From JAJECS01 sp965198185 (lineage in GTDB: Bacteria > Chloroflexota > UBA11872), in assembly GCA_965198185.1 (NCBI GenBank), contig CBDAOU010000002.1:1054001-1118000 (forward strand): 64,000 bases of DNA. The letters run 5' to 3'. Every line of letters begins with the position of its first letter. Within the stretch, counting starts at the first letter, position 1. Positions 33,841 to 43,367 of the stretch are shown here, one piece after another. The position numbers and the translations under genes are program-made. The notes below the pieces were generated by a model, which was not told where the DNA came from, made no database searches, and was given only the letters and a program-made list of their open reading frames with translations.

Positions 33841-35057
33841 GCGCCGCAGCCACCGCGCAGACGCTGTCGTCGCCTCCGCCACCTCCACCGCTGACCGTCG
33901 GCTACGCCGGTTGGTTGCGAAAGAACCTATTCAGCTCATGGGGCAACAGCCTCGTCTCCATCATCCTGGCGGCGTTGCTGGCCTGGGTGGTCATCAGCCT
34001 GCTTGGGTGGGTGATTCTTACCGCCGACTGGGAGGTGATAACCAGTCGGGTTCCGCTCTATCTCGTGGGGCTCTATCCAGTGGAGCACGCCTGGCGGCCC
34101 CAGGTCGCCGTGCTGCTCATCACCATATTGCTGGGAATATCGTGGCGCGCGTGGGGCGGCACGGCGCGCGGCTTCGCCATCGGGCTGAGCGCCATCGCCG
34201 TGATCGTGGGCGCGGTGCCGCACGGGATGCCGCCCGTCAATCGTGTCCTGCTGCTGCTGATCCCGGTGGCCATCGGTCTGGGATACCTGCTGGCGGGCGG
34301 ACTTGCCTTGGGCCGTCCCCGACGCATGGTCGCCGCCTCGCTTGTGGCGGTGGTCGTCGGTTTGTTGCTGATCCGCGGCATCGAAGGCGTGCCTGGCCTC
34401 GAGCCGGTCAACACGCGCACCGTTGGCGGGCTGCTACTGAACCTCCTGCTGGCCCTCTTTGGCATCGGCATGTCAATGCCCCTTGGCATCGCGCTCGCGC
34501 TGGGCCGGCAGAGCCGTCTACCGGTGGTCAAGCTGGTGTGCGTGGCCTTCATCGAGATCATCAGAGGCGTTCCTCTCATCACCCTGCTCTTCATGTCCCG
34601 GCACATCCTGCCACTGACGTTTCCCGAAAACATCAAAATCGATACGCTCTATCTTGCGGCCATCACGATCACCCTCTTCAGCTCGGCCTACATGGCCGAA
34701 AACGTACGAGGCGGAATGGCCGCGGTTTCCCCAGGACAGACGGAAGCGGCCCGCGCACTCGGACTGCGCGGATGGCAGACAACAATGCTCATCACGCTGC
34801 CGCAGGGGCTCAGGAACATTATTCCGGCCATCGTGGGCCAGTTCATCAGCCTGTTCAAGGACACCAGCCTGGTCTTCATCATCGGCATGCTGGACCTCGT
34901 GGAGATGGGTCGCGTGACAATTCAAGGGAATCTGGAGTTCACCGACAACGGGCGCGAGGTCTACCTGTTCATCGCCGTTGTGTTCTGGGTCTTCACCTTC
35001 TCGATGTCGTATATCAGCCGGCGCATAGAAGGCGCGCTTGGCGTGGGCCGACGCTAG
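33837..35057 (+). CDS. aapM: General amino-acid ABC transporter permease AapM
   Basis: A 406-residue second permease, coupled to aapQ through ATGA at 33837-33840. Its N-terminus is Pro-rich (SSPPPPPPLTVGYAGWLRK), followed by about eight TM segments, more than a typical HisM-type protein because of the N-terminal extension. The channel half has FIEIIRGVPLITLLFMSRHI, the EAA loop PGQTEAARALGLRGWQTTML, and FKDTSLVFIIGMLDLV. With AapQ it forms the importer channel. Confidence 0.88.
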   Translation: MSAAATAQTLSSPPPPPPLTVGYAGWLRKNLFSSWGNSLVSIILAALLAWVVISLLGWVILTADWEVITSRVPLYLVGLYPVEHAWRPQVAVLLITILLGISWRAWGGTARGFAIGLSAIAVIVGAVPHGMPPVNRVLLLLIPVAIGLGYLLAGGLALGRPRRMVAASLVAVVVGLLLIRGIEGVPGLEPVNTRTVGGLLLNLLLALFGIGMSMPLGIALALGRQSRLPVVKLVCVAFIEIIRGVPLITLLFMSRHILPLTFPENIKIDTLYLAAITITLFSSAYMAENVRGGMAAVSPGQTEAARALGLRGWQTTMLITLPQGLRNIIPAIVGQFISLFKDTSLVFIIGMLDLVEMGRVTIQGNLEFTDNGREVYLFIAVVFWVFTFSMSYISRRIEGALGVGRR

Positions 35058-35081
35058 CGCGGCCTACGCGGGAGATCGATC

Positions 35082-35894
35082 ATGGCGCAGACAAGCCCGA
35101 CGAACGAGTCCGCAGCAATGCCGGCGGACAGGGAAGAAATCCTCGCCCTGCCGCTTGAACAGCGCGACGACATCATCATCTGCGAGAACGTCCACAAGTG
35201 GTTTGGCGATTTCTGCGCCGTGCGCGACGTGAGCATGCAAGTCAAGCGCGGCGAGGTCGTCGTCATCTTCGGCCCGTCCGGATCGGGCAAATCGACCTTC
35301 ATCCGTATGATCAACCGCCTCGAAGAACATCAGCAGGGCAGCATCGTGGTTGACGGCATTGAGATGACCAACGACGTGCGCAACCTCGACGCCATCCGCC
35401 GCGAAGTGGGCATGGTGTTTCAGCAGTTCAATCTCTTCCCGCACATGACCGCGATCGACAACATCATGCTGGCGCCGCAGCGCGTGCGGCATGTGCCGCG
35501 GCGCGAGGCCGAGGAAGCCGCGATGCAATTGCTTGAGCGCGTGGGCATCCGCGAGCAAGCGCACAAGTACCCCGCGGAGCTCTCAGGCGGCCAGCAGCAG
35601 CGGGTGGCCATCGCCCGCGCGCTCGCCATGCAGCCGCAGATCATGTTGTTCGATGAACCGACCTCGGCGCTCGATCCTGAGATGATCAAGGAGGTCCTGG
35701 ACGCCATGCGTGAGCTGGCAGCCACGGGCATGACCATGCTCTGCGTCACCCACGAGATGGGCTTCGCCCGCGAGGTCGCGGACCGCATGGCGTTCTTTGA
35801 CGAGGGCGCCCTGGTTGAGGTGGGCCCTCCGACTCAGATCTTCAATAGCCCGCAGGAACAACGCACCCAGCTCTTCCTCGACCAGATCCTCTAG
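35082..35894 (+). CDS. aapP: General amino-acid ABC transporter ATPase AapP
   Basis: A 270-residue import ATPase of the GlnQ/AapP family, with a GGGAGA site before ATG 35082. It has a Walker A (GPSGSGKSTF), Q-loop (VFQQFNLFPHMT), signature LSGGQQQRVAIARAL, Walker B MLFDEPTSALDPE, and switch His (CVTHEMGF). The first 25 residues (QTSPTNESAAMPADREEILA) are an extension not in the core family. This is the only ABC ATPase gene in the window; it belongs to the amino-acid importer and is not expected to power the DppB/C-type sets. Confidence 0.92.
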   Translation: MAQTSPTNESAAMPADREEILALPLEQRDDIIICENVHKWFGDFCAVRDVSMQVKRGEVVVIFGPSGSGKSTFIRMINRLEEHQQGSIVVDGIEMTNDVRNLDAIRREVGMVFQQFNLFPHMTAIDNIMLAPQRVRHVPRREAEEAAMQLLERVGIREQAHKYPAELSGGQQQRVAIARALAMQPQIMLFDEPTSALDPEMIKEVLDAMRELAATGMTMLCVTHEMGFAREVADRMAFFDEGALVEVGPPTQIFNSPQEQRTQLFLDQIL

Positions 35895-35908
35895 GCGGAT
35901 CCGCCGAG

Positions 35909-36905
35909 CTACGCGCTTCCAACAGGCATTTCGCGCACCTGCGTGGCGCTGGCGGAGCGCAGCGCGATGACGTGTGTGGCGTCCACCGATTCGTTGTCCG
36001 GCACAGGATCCGTACCGGTCTGCGCGCCAAGCTGCGCCACGCCGACGAGACCTCGCATCTTCTCAGTCTCCCCCAGCGCTTCCAGGTCGCCGCCGAAGTA
36101 GTCGAACCACGGCAAGCCCGCGTTCGCATAGTCCCGCGCGGTCGGCGGCTCGGTCGGCGGTCGCTCGCCGGTGAGCGCCAGCCACTGGGTCGAGTTGGCG
36201 ATGGTGACGAAGCAGCGGCTGGCGTGGCGCTGATCCCAGGCGTCCAGACCGTAGTCGTCCTCGTAAATCTCCTGCCGCATTCGGCCCCCGGGCGCCAGCC
36301 CCATCGCCTGCGGTGCCGCCGGCTCACTGAGAATTGGTCCGTATGCAACCGACGATCCACCGCATCAGTTCCTCGTACCGCTCGGCCTTCATGGGATAGG
36401 CAATGATTTGCAGACCGCCGTGCTCGGCTGCGCCCGTCAGCTGCTCTTCGACGGAATAGCCCTCGCCCAGGGACATGGCGACAAACTGCCGCACGATGCC
36501 CTTGGCCACGCAGAACCCATCTAGCCACGGCTGCTCCGGCAGCACCAGGTAGTCCTGGGGATCCGTGTTCAGGTGATTCGCCCATGCATCTCCCGTAAGC
36601 GCGCAGGTCTTGCCCGCCGCGACTTTGATGGCGAACGGATAGTCCCCGCAGTTGAAGTTCACCCACATGGCCTCGGCCTGGTGCATGGGCATGAGCACAC
36701 CGCCGCGCTGCACCCACTCGCGAGGCGCCCGCCGGGCATAGTCATCCAGGTGCCGCAGGGGAAAACAGCCCACCCCGGGCGGCAGCGGATAGTCGAGCCC
36801 ATCGTCGGGGATCCGCAGGGTTCGCTGAAATCCAATCGAGCAGCGGGCCGCGTCGTGAACCTCAGGGAATCGAAATACCAACGAGTCATTCTCAAGCGTG
36901 ATCAT
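35909..36905 (-). pseudogene. Frameshifted gene of unknown function
   Basis: Two abutting frames on the minus strand look like halves of one protein. The first (36905-36324, 193 residues) starts MITLENDSLVFRFPEVH with an AAGGAG site and ends in WIVGCIRTNSQ and a stop. The second frame is open across the same point and continues GPILSEPAAPQAMGLAPGG, MRQEIYEDDYGLDAWDQRH to 35909. The junction needs a +1 shift at about 36325-36335. No slippery heptamer is seen. Both halves are rich in conserved-looking residues (Trp, Asp, His). The family is not recognised. Either a damaging indel, a sequencing error, or two adjacent small genes could explain it. The XRE regulator precedes it by 14 bases. Confidence 0.6.
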
Positions 36906-36919
36906 CTATTTCTGGCTCC

Positions 36920-37273
36920 TTACCAGTCACCGTCGCGCACCTCGCGCACGATGTGAAGGATGGCGTGGTCCGGCGCATCCTTGAGTTGTCGAATCAGTTC
37001 CGCGAAAAGAGCGGGGCGTTTGCAGATGATGTCCTGGAGATCGCGCGAAACCTTGCCCGCCATCGCCAGGAACACGTCCGGGTCCTGACCCAATTCCTGC
37101 GCCAGCCGCACCGTCGTGGCCTCCGACGGCGGCGCCACCTGGCCCCGTTCAACCTTGCTCAAATAGCTGGGCTCCACGCCGATGCGCCGCGCCACTTGAC
37201 GCAACGAAAAGCGGCGGTCCGTCTCCCGGAGACGCTGCCTGGTGGCCGTAGCCGCCTCGCCAAAACGTGTCAT
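36920..37273 (-). CDS. XRE-family helix-turn-helix regulator
   Basis: A 117-residue DNA-binding protein. ATG 37273 (MTRFGEAATATRQRLRETD) is taken as the start; the frame opens at 37297 but the extra eight residues lie in the promoter region. The helix-turn-helix is at about residues 22-60 (FSLRQVARRIGVEPSYLSKV, then ERGQVAPPSEATTVRLA). The C-terminal half (LQDIICKRPALFAELIRQLK) is helical and might dimerise. It is directly upstream of the frameshifted gene and probably controls it or itself. Close to it, on the upstream side, lies GTAC-TGT-GTAC, a possible operator. Confidence 0.8.
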   Translation of the reverse strand: MTRFGEAATATRQRLRETDRRFSLRQVARRIGVEPSYLSKVERGQVAPPSEATTVRLAQELGQDPDVFLAMAGKVSRDLQDIICKRPALFAELIRQLKDAPDHAILHIVREVRDGDW

Positions 37274-37633
37274 AGTTCGTACACAGTACACGCTCATTCG
37301 CTATCGTCAAGCTTGGAGCTGTGGGTCGGCTTGACTCCGTAATGCCCGCGGAGCTTGTCCCGGCGCAAGCGGGGAGCGGGAATCCCGCCCCCGCGCCTGG
37401 AGACGACCGCAGGAGGAGCAACCCTTGTAGTTGCCCGCCAAGGTGCATCGCCAGCACGCCGCCTACGGACGCGACGGGAGCGCGAGGTTCCCGCCCGGTT
37501 TTAAGTCAATGCTCTACGCGAGCGACGTTGCGAGTCATCCCGCCTGGCACTCGAACCGACGATTGCAGTCCCACTAGCCCGGCGACCCGCCATTGCGCTT
37601 CCCATCGGCAGCAGCCGAAAACGAGCCGACCGC
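37274..37633. other. Intergenic region with regulator promoter and palindromic repeats
   Basis: No gene is visible. Next to the regulator, TTGACG (complement of 37305-37310) and the motif GTACTGTGTAC (minus strand, about 37280-37290) may form its promoter/operator. Further on, GCGGGAATCCCGC at 37376-37388 and GATTGCAGTCCC at 37561-37572 (the inverse of a piece at 32564-32575) resemble parts of other intergenic regions in the window. Confidence 0.4.
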
Positions 37634-40414
37634 CTAGGACCGCAGCCTCGCACCGAGGTCGCCCTCGTAGACCTCATACGCCACGTCGCCGGCTTCGGAG
37701 ATCTCCACCTGCATCACGGGAACTAGTCCAACCGGCTCGTGCAATACGTGGTCGCCTCGATCCACCGCGCGATTGAGCCGCAGCACCAATGTCCAGCGCC
37801 CCGGGCCAAGCGGGGTATCACCGGCATCGCCAGACATCACCGCAGCTTGGTCGTCCGACCGGACGACCAGGCTGGGCGAACGCGGGTCGAATGCGTACGA
37901 CAAGACCTGAGTGCCTTGCCAAGAGACAAAGTCGCCGGCAAACCACAGGGCAGCTGCCGGGCCACCGAACCGGGGAAAGACAGGAACGCTGGCATTCGTC
38001 GGGATAACAAGCCAGTCCTGACCATTCCAGCGGTCCGGATCACGGTTGGTGAGTGCGACGGTAAACCTGACGCGTCCGTCTATAGCTCGGCCATCGAACA
38101 CCTCAACGCTCACCGGCGGCGATGGTGGCGGCGTGAAGGGCATGATCGGCTCGACCGCACCATCCGGCGAATAGGCGGCCACCCAGTCGTTCCACCACAC
38201 TGGCTGCCGGAACTCCGGCGGAAATATCGAGGGCGTGAACCAGTGGGGAACAACGACAAGACTCGGGAGCTGCTCGCCGAGCGGCTCAATCCCAAAGTCT
38301 GTGCGCAGATGTACGTGGCCCGGGCGCAGCTTGCCGACAAGACGCGCATGCGGGAGCGCGGACGCGAGGCGTAGGGCATGCACCGCCTCGGTCGTCGGCG
38401 CAATATACGCCGTGGCGAACGGCGGAACCGCTCGTCGCAATGCCTCGTACGACTCGGGCGCCGGCGCAATCTCAAGTCCAAGAAACGCAGTCCGCACTCG
38501 TAGGAGCGCCTCGGTCCCGTCTCGGACGAGAACTTCAAACAAACGCGGGTCGTCGAGCCAGCGTCTGGCTCGCTCAGGCAGATCGGCAATCCAAGCGTCC
38601 GTGGTGTGCACATAGGCGAAATCGATTCGCCGGATGGCGGCAGGGTCGAGAAAACGGATCGCATCCAAGTACTCGGGCCCAACGCCGTAGACGTATTGCA
38701 CCGCCTGAGTGAAGCCAGACGCGTTGGGCCGGCCGGTGGCATTGGACATATCCGTCGGGTGACGCGAGAGAATGCGCGCCTCGACGTCCGTGTTGTCGCG
38801 GATATAGGTGGCGATGCGTGCGGATGTAAAGCGGGTGAAGGCCTCCCGACGCCACCGTTGATCGGGCTCGACATTGGCGAATTCAACGCCCTGCGCGACC
38901 GCCAAACCAAGAGTTCGTACCGGCGACACGATGGCCGGCCAAACCACCAAGACCGCAATTGCAGTTCCCAATGCAAGTCGCCAGCGGGGCCGCAGGACCG
39001 GAAGTCGCCCGCTCAGCCCAACGAGCAGCGCCAGAAGGGCAAAGTTGCGCGCATGCCCATCGAGTCTCGTGAGATCGTGCTGGCCGTATTCGTACTGCAG
39101 CGTCAGCGCGGCTACGAGGAAGGCGCCACTGCCGGCGGCAAGTGCGAGACCGAGGCGATCGCGCCGAGCCAGCAATGCCGCGCCGCCGGCGACGACGGCG
39201 GGTCCCAAGCCGAGCAGTCCGACGCCACCAGCCAGCGTGGCGAAGGACGCGAGCGGCGGCCGGAGGCTGGTGTCTCCGATCCAGCCAAGCGAAAAGGCGC
39301 CCGTCGATTGCCCAGTAAAGACGCTCGTGACTACGCCTCCGCCGGCAGCGAGCAAGAGCGCAGCCAGAGCCGGCCCACCACCGCCCAGGAGCACCGATTT
39401 CCGGCAAACTTGGTGCGCGCGCCAGCCTCTAACGAGAGCGCCGGCCTCAAATGCACCCCACAGCGCGAGCACGACCGGCGCAACGGCCTCGTCCACCAGC
39501 CCCAGAAACCCGACAATCAGCGCTAGCGTCACGTGACGTGGCCAGCTTCGGTCCTGGCCGTGCGCCGCCCGCTCCAGGACCACCAACGCCATCGCATACG
39601 CCAGCGGGAAGAACGACCGCCACACATTTGGAGGCACGGAACTGCTCGTGGCGACCCCGTCCACGAAGACCGTTGCCAGCGACGCGCGCAATCCTGGTTC
39701 TGGGATTCCCGCCGGCACCAAGACCTGAAAAACTCCCGGCGAGGTGAAGAGCAGCGTTTGGGTGCCGACCGCAAGCAGGAGCGGCGCGAGCATCACCACC
39801 GCGCTCCATGATCCGCCCCGCAGCAGCAACGTTCCCACGATAAGCGCGAAACTCATCCAGATATAAGCGCCCAACAACTCCGTCACAAAGGCCGGATCGG
39901 GCCCAAATGGCGGCGTCAAGAGCCCGGCCAGCAGATCAAACCCATAGTGATAGGGCGCGATCAATCCCGGATGCCAGGGCAGCTCCGGCGGATGGGGCCC
40001 ACCGGCACGCATCGTGGCAATCAGACCGTGATGAATAGCCGCGTCGGGGTTTGATACCCACTGGCGGCCGGCCAGCGCGATCATGAACAGTGCCAGCGCT
40101 ACCACCGCCAACCCAGCCACCCCGCGCAGTCGGGGGCGAATCTGGTCAGGCGCGCGCCAGGCAAGCCCGGCGCCGATGGCAAGCGTGGCGACCCAACCGA
40201 CGAGAGCCCCCACCATCCCTGGCAGGACGAACATGACAAAGTTCACCATCAGGCCCCAGAGACCGAGGCCGATGACAAGACCCTGAGCCATTGCCAAAAG
40301 GTCGTCGGATTGCGCAAGCGCCACTCGCGCTACGACAAAGCCAACGGCGGCCAACACAAGAAGCTCCGCCGCCAGCAGCAGCAGCCCTGGGACAACCGAC
40401 AGATCAACGATCAT
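37634..40414 (-). CDS. Large polytopic membrane protein (GT-C/YYY-like), copy A
   Basis: A 926-residue protein with about 12-14 predicted TM helices in the first 470 residues and a soluble domain of about 450 residues after them. The extracytoplasmic pattern HHGLIATMRAGGPHPPELPW, then PGLIAPYHYGFDLLAGLL recalls the acidic/aromatic loops of GT-C lipid-dependent glycosyltransferases and DUF2298 (YYY) proteins, but the catalytic Asp pairs are not clear. The C-terminal portion ends in a beta-rich region (GPGRWTLVLRLNRAVDRG, VPVMQVEISEAGDVAYEVYE). The start is ATG 40414. It is a tandem paralogue of the gene at 40542-43337. The function is unknown; a surface-polysaccharide or protein-glycosylation role is a guess. 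Confidence 0.6.
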   Translation of the reverse strand: MIVDLSVVPGLLLLAAELLVLAAVGFVVARVALAQSDDLLAMAQGLVIGLGLWGLMVNFVMFVLPGMVGALVGWVATLAIGAGLAWRAPDQIRPRLRGVAGLAVVALALFMIALAGRQWVSNPDAAIHHGLIATMRAGGPHPPELPWHPGLIAPYHYGFDLLAGLLTPPFGPDPAFVTELLGAYIWMSFALIVGTLLLRGGSWSAVVMLAPLLLAVGTQTLLFTSPGVFQVLVPAGIPEPGLRASLATVFVDGVATSSSVPPNVWRSFFPLAYAMALVVLERAAHGQDRSWPRHVTLALIVGFLGLVDEAVAPVVLALWGAFEAGALVRGWRAHQVCRKSVLLGGGGPALAALLLAAGGGVVTSVFTGQSTGAFSLGWIGDTSLRPPLASFATLAGGVGLLGLGPAVVAGGAALLARRDRLGLALAAGSGAFLVAALTLQYEYGQHDLTRLDGHARNFALLALLVGLSGRLPVLRPRWRLALGTAIAVLVVWPAIVSPVRTLGLAVAQGVEFANVEPDQRWRREAFTRFTSARIATYIRDNTDVEARILSRHPTDMSNATGRPNASGFTQAVQYVYGVGPEYLDAIRFLDPAAIRRIDFAYVHTTDAWIADLPERARRWLDDPRLFEVLVRDGTEALLRVRTAFLGLEIAPAPESYEALRRAVPPFATAYIAPTTEAVHALRLASALPHARLVGKLRPGHVHLRTDFGIEPLGEQLPSLVVVPHWFTPSIFPPEFRQPVWWNDWVAAYSPDGAVEPIMPFTPPPSPPVSVEVFDGRAIDGRVRFTVALTNRDPDRWNGQDWLVIPTNASVPVFPRFGGPAAALWFAGDFVSWQGTQVLSYAFDPRSPSLVVRSDDQAAVMSGDAGDTPLGPGRWTLVLRLNRAVDRGDHVLHEPVGLVPVMQVEISEAGDVAYEVYEGDLGARLRS

Positions 40415-40444
40415 TCAGATTCGCTCCAGAGCCCTCCATCTTTG

Positions 40445-40495
40445 AGCCCAGGTCGGGACTCGAACCCGCGACCCGCAGATTGCCGCTCCAGCTGC
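40445..40495 (-). pseudogene. tRNA-like remnant upstream of copy A
   Basis: The stretch GAGCCCAGGTCGGGACTCG, then AACCCGCGACCCGCAG matches the 3' half of the intact tRNA-Thr at 43368-43440 (GAGCCCAGGGTGGGACTTG, then AACCCACGACCTGCGG). It has the T-arm and part of the variable and anticodon region, but no matching 5' acceptor strand. Both tRNA sequences sit the same distance upstream of the paired membrane genes, so it is most simply a decayed copy from the same duplication. Confidence 0.55.
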
Positions 40496-40541
40496 CCGCC
40501 CCCGCACCCCCGACCTGCAAGACCGTCATGCAAACCCGGAG

Positions 40542-43337
40542 CTACGGCCGCAGCCTCGCGTTGAGATCGCCCTCGTAGACCTCGTACGCCGCGTCGCCTG
40601 ATTCCGAGATCTCCACCTGCAGCACCGGGATGAAGCCTACGTGCTCGTGCGCCACATAGGTGCCGCGATCCACCTCGCGAATCAGCCGCATCACCAGCGT
40701 CCAACGGCCGGGACCCAGAGGGTCGTCCTTGCCGACGGTGCTCACGGGCCCGCCGTCGGCACTGGCAGCCAAACTTGCCGTGCGTGGATCGAAACGGTAC
40801 GAGGCACTCGCGGTGCCCGGCCACGAGGAGATCTGGCCCGGAAACCACCGTGTGGACAGAGGTCGGCCAAAGCCGGGATAGACAGGAATACCGGCCGCTG
40901 CCGTCTGTACGACGATCCAATCCTGGCCTGTCCAGCGGTCCGGTTCCCAGTTACTGAGCCTGAGGTCGAAGGTGACCGTCTCATCCACGACGACGTCGCC
41001 CGATACTCGGATCGTGACGGACGGTGATGCCGCAGGCGTTGAAGGGATGATCGCTTCCACGGCGCCGCCCGGCGCATAGACCGCCAGGGCTTCGTTCCAC
41101 CAGATCGGCTGCCTCGCAGCCGCCGGGAACAGGGAGGGCGTGAACCAGTGCGGCACCACAACGAGATCCGGAATGTGCTCGCCGAGCGGCTCGATCCCAA
41201 AGTCCGTCCGCAGATGCATGCGGCCTGGGAACACCTCACCCACGAGCTCCGCATGCGCGAGCGTGGACGCGGCGCGCAGGGCGAACGTCGATTGGATCGC
41301 GGGATCCACGTACACAACCGCGGACGGCGGCACGGCCTGCCGCAGCGCCTCGTAGGACGCGGGCGCCGGCGCCGCGTCAAGCTCCAGGAACGCCGGACGC
41401 ACACGGTAGAGCGCGTCCTCCCGGTCCTGGAACAGACGCTCAAATAGCTCTGGATCATCCAACCACCGCCTGGCGCGATCGGGCAGCCCCGCCACCCAGG
41501 CGTCCCTGGCATGCACATAGCCGACGCCAAGCCGCCTCAAAGCGGCGGGTTCGAGATAGCGAACGGCGTCTTGGTACTCGGGACCGACCTCGTACAGCAG
41601 ATGCGCCGCCTGGATGAAGCCTGACGCGTTGGGCCGGCCGGTAGCGGTGGACATGGCCGTCGTGTTGGGGGAGAGGATGCGCGCGTCGATGTCCGTGTGG
41701 CCCTGGATGTATTCGGCGAGTCGCGCGGAGCTCAAGCGTGGATACACCTCTCGCTGCCACCCACGCGTCGCCTCCGACTCTCGTGCTTCGGGATGGGCGT
41801 TTGCGAGCAGCACGCCCTGGCCAAGCCCCGGACCGATTGCCCGGAGGGGCGACACGACGGTCGGCCAGGTCACCAGCCCCACGATCACTGCGCCCGCGGC
41901 CCAGCGCCAGCGGGGCTGCAGCGCCGGCAGCCGACGGCTCAGCGCGAGCAGCAGCGCCAGCAACGCAAAGTTCCGTGCGTGTCCGTCGAGCCTGGTGACA
42001 TCCTGCTGCCCGATTTCGTAGTGCAGCGTGAGCCCGGCAAGGACGAAAACGCCCGCGGCGGCAGCCAGCGCCAGGCCGAAACGATCACGGCCCGCCAAAA
42101 TGGCAGCGCCTCCGGCCAGGATGAGAGGCCCAAGGGCCAACACGCCGAGGCCACCGGAAAGTTTGGTGAACGTCGCCAGCGGTTGACGGACGCTCGTGTC
42201 GCCGATCCAACCGAAGGACAGCGCTCCGGCGTCTTCTCCGAACAGGACGGCCGTGATGATGCCGCCGCCAATGGCCACCAGGAGCGCGGCCATCGCCGGA
42301 CCCGCCGCGGCGCGCAACATGCCGCGCAGGATGGGGCCTTCGCGCCGGGCTTGCATGAGCGCCACGGCTTCGAAAAGCACCCACAGCGCCAGCACTATCG
42401 GAGCGACGGCTTCGTCCACCAGCGCCAAGAAACCGACCAGCATCGCCAATGCCACGTGGCGCGCCCAGCGCCAGTCCTTGCGAGGCACGGCCCGTTCCAG
42501 GACCACAAGCATCAGCGCATAGGCCAGCGGGAATGGCGGCTTCCAGACATTGGGCGGCACCGATTCGCTCGCGCCAAGTCCGTCCACATAGACCGTCGCC
42601 AGCGACGCGCGCAGGCCAGGCTCCGGAATTCCCGCCGGGACCGGGATCTGAAGCACTCCCGGCGAGGCGAAGAGCAAAGTCTGCGCCCCGGCCGCCAGCA
42701 GCAATGGCCCAAGCGTGGCGACCGCCAGCCACGATCCGCGCCGGAACAGCAGGGTCCCCACGATCAGGGCGAAGCTCGTCCAGATGTACGCGCCCAACAA
42801 CTCCGTCACAAACGCCGGATCGGGACCGACCGGCGGCGTGAGCAGCGCGATCAGCAGATCGACCCCGTAGTGATAGGGAACAGCCATTCCGGGATTCCAG
42901 GGCAGCTCTGGCGGGTGCGGCCCGCCGGCGCGAATCGCGGCAATAAACCCGTGATGGATATACGGGTCCGGGTTGGGCATAAGCTGGCGACCGGCCAGTG
43001 CGATCCAGAACAGGGCAAGCACCGCAACTGCAAATCCCATCGCCACGCGCGGCTCTGGCCGCAGGCGCTCGCGCCCGCGCCAAGCCAGTCCGGCGCCGAT
43101 CGCCAGCACGACCATCCAACCCACCAACGCCCCGGCAAGTCCGGGCAGCAGGTAGACGACGAAGTTGGTGACCAGACCCCAGAGGGCGAGCCCGACGACA
43201 AGGCCCTGCGCCAGCGCCATCAGGTCGTCGGTCTGCCCAAGCGCCACCCGCACGACGACATATCCGACGGCAGCCAGCACCAGGAGTTCCGCTGCGAAGA
43301 GCAGCAGCCCTGGGACTACTGAGGGATCAACAAGCAT
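40542..43337 (-). CDS. Large polytopic membrane protein (GT-C/YYY-like), copy B
   Basis: A 931-residue paralogue of copy A: LVDPSVVPGLLLFAAELLVL against IVDLSVVPGLLLLAAELLVL, and matching HHGFIAAIRAGGPHPPELPW and PGMAVPYHYGVDLLIALLTP. The membrane half (about residues 1-470) and soluble half align throughout. Its copy is 128 bases upstream of copy A on the same strand. The two have diverged more in the C-terminal 200 residues. It starts at ATG 43337, about 30 bases from the 3' end of tRNA-Thr. Together they may encode two versions of one envelope enzyme. Confidence 0.6.
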   Translation of the reverse strand: MLVDPSVVPGLLLFAAELLVLAAVGYVVVRVALGQTDDLMALAQGLVVGLALWGLVTNFVVYLLPGLAGALVGWMVVLAIGAGLAWRGRERLRPEPRVAMGFAVAVLALFWIALAGRQLMPNPDPYIHHGFIAAIRAGGPHPPELPWNPGMAVPYHYGVDLLIALLTPPVGPDPAFVTELLGAYIWTSFALIVGTLLFRRGSWLAVATLGPLLLAAGAQTLLFASPGVLQIPVPAGIPEPGLRASLATVYVDGLGASESVPPNVWKPPFPLAYALMLVVLERAVPRKDWRWARHVALAMLVGFLALVDEAVAPIVLALWVLFEAVALMQARREGPILRGMLRAAAGPAMAALLVAIGGGIITAVLFGEDAGALSFGWIGDTSVRQPLATFTKLSGGLGVLALGPLILAGGAAILAGRDRFGLALAAAAGVFVLAGLTLHYEIGQQDVTRLDGHARNFALLALLLALSRRLPALQPRWRWAAGAVIVGLVTWPTVVSPLRAIGPGLGQGVLLANAHPEARESEATRGWQREVYPRLSSARLAEYIQGHTDIDARILSPNTTAMSTATGRPNASGFIQAAHLLYEVGPEYQDAVRYLEPAALRRLGVGYVHARDAWVAGLPDRARRWLDDPELFERLFQDREDALYRVRPAFLELDAAPAPASYEALRQAVPPSAVVYVDPAIQSTFALRAASTLAHAELVGEVFPGRMHLRTDFGIEPLGEHIPDLVVVPHWFTPSLFPAAARQPIWWNEALAVYAPGGAVEAIIPSTPAASPSVTIRVSGDVVVDETVTFDLRLSNWEPDRWTGQDWIVVQTAAAGIPVYPGFGRPLSTRWFPGQISSWPGTASASYRFDPRTASLAASADGGPVSTVGKDDPLGPGRWTLVMRLIREVDRGTYVAHEHVGFIPVLQVEISESGDAAYEVYEGDLNARLRP

Positions 43338-43367
43338 TCAGATCCGGCCTGCGACTCCGCATGTGGG

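Noticed and set aside
35842..36717. 291-residue minus-strand frame across the frameshifted gene
   Set aside because: It is the third frame, Ala/Gly/Arg-rich and with no motif; the two other frames carry the conserved-looking sequence.
41697..43322. 541-residue plus-strand frame inside membrane copy B
   Set aside because: Antisense of a long TM-protein gene; Gln/Arg-rich and without start or homology.
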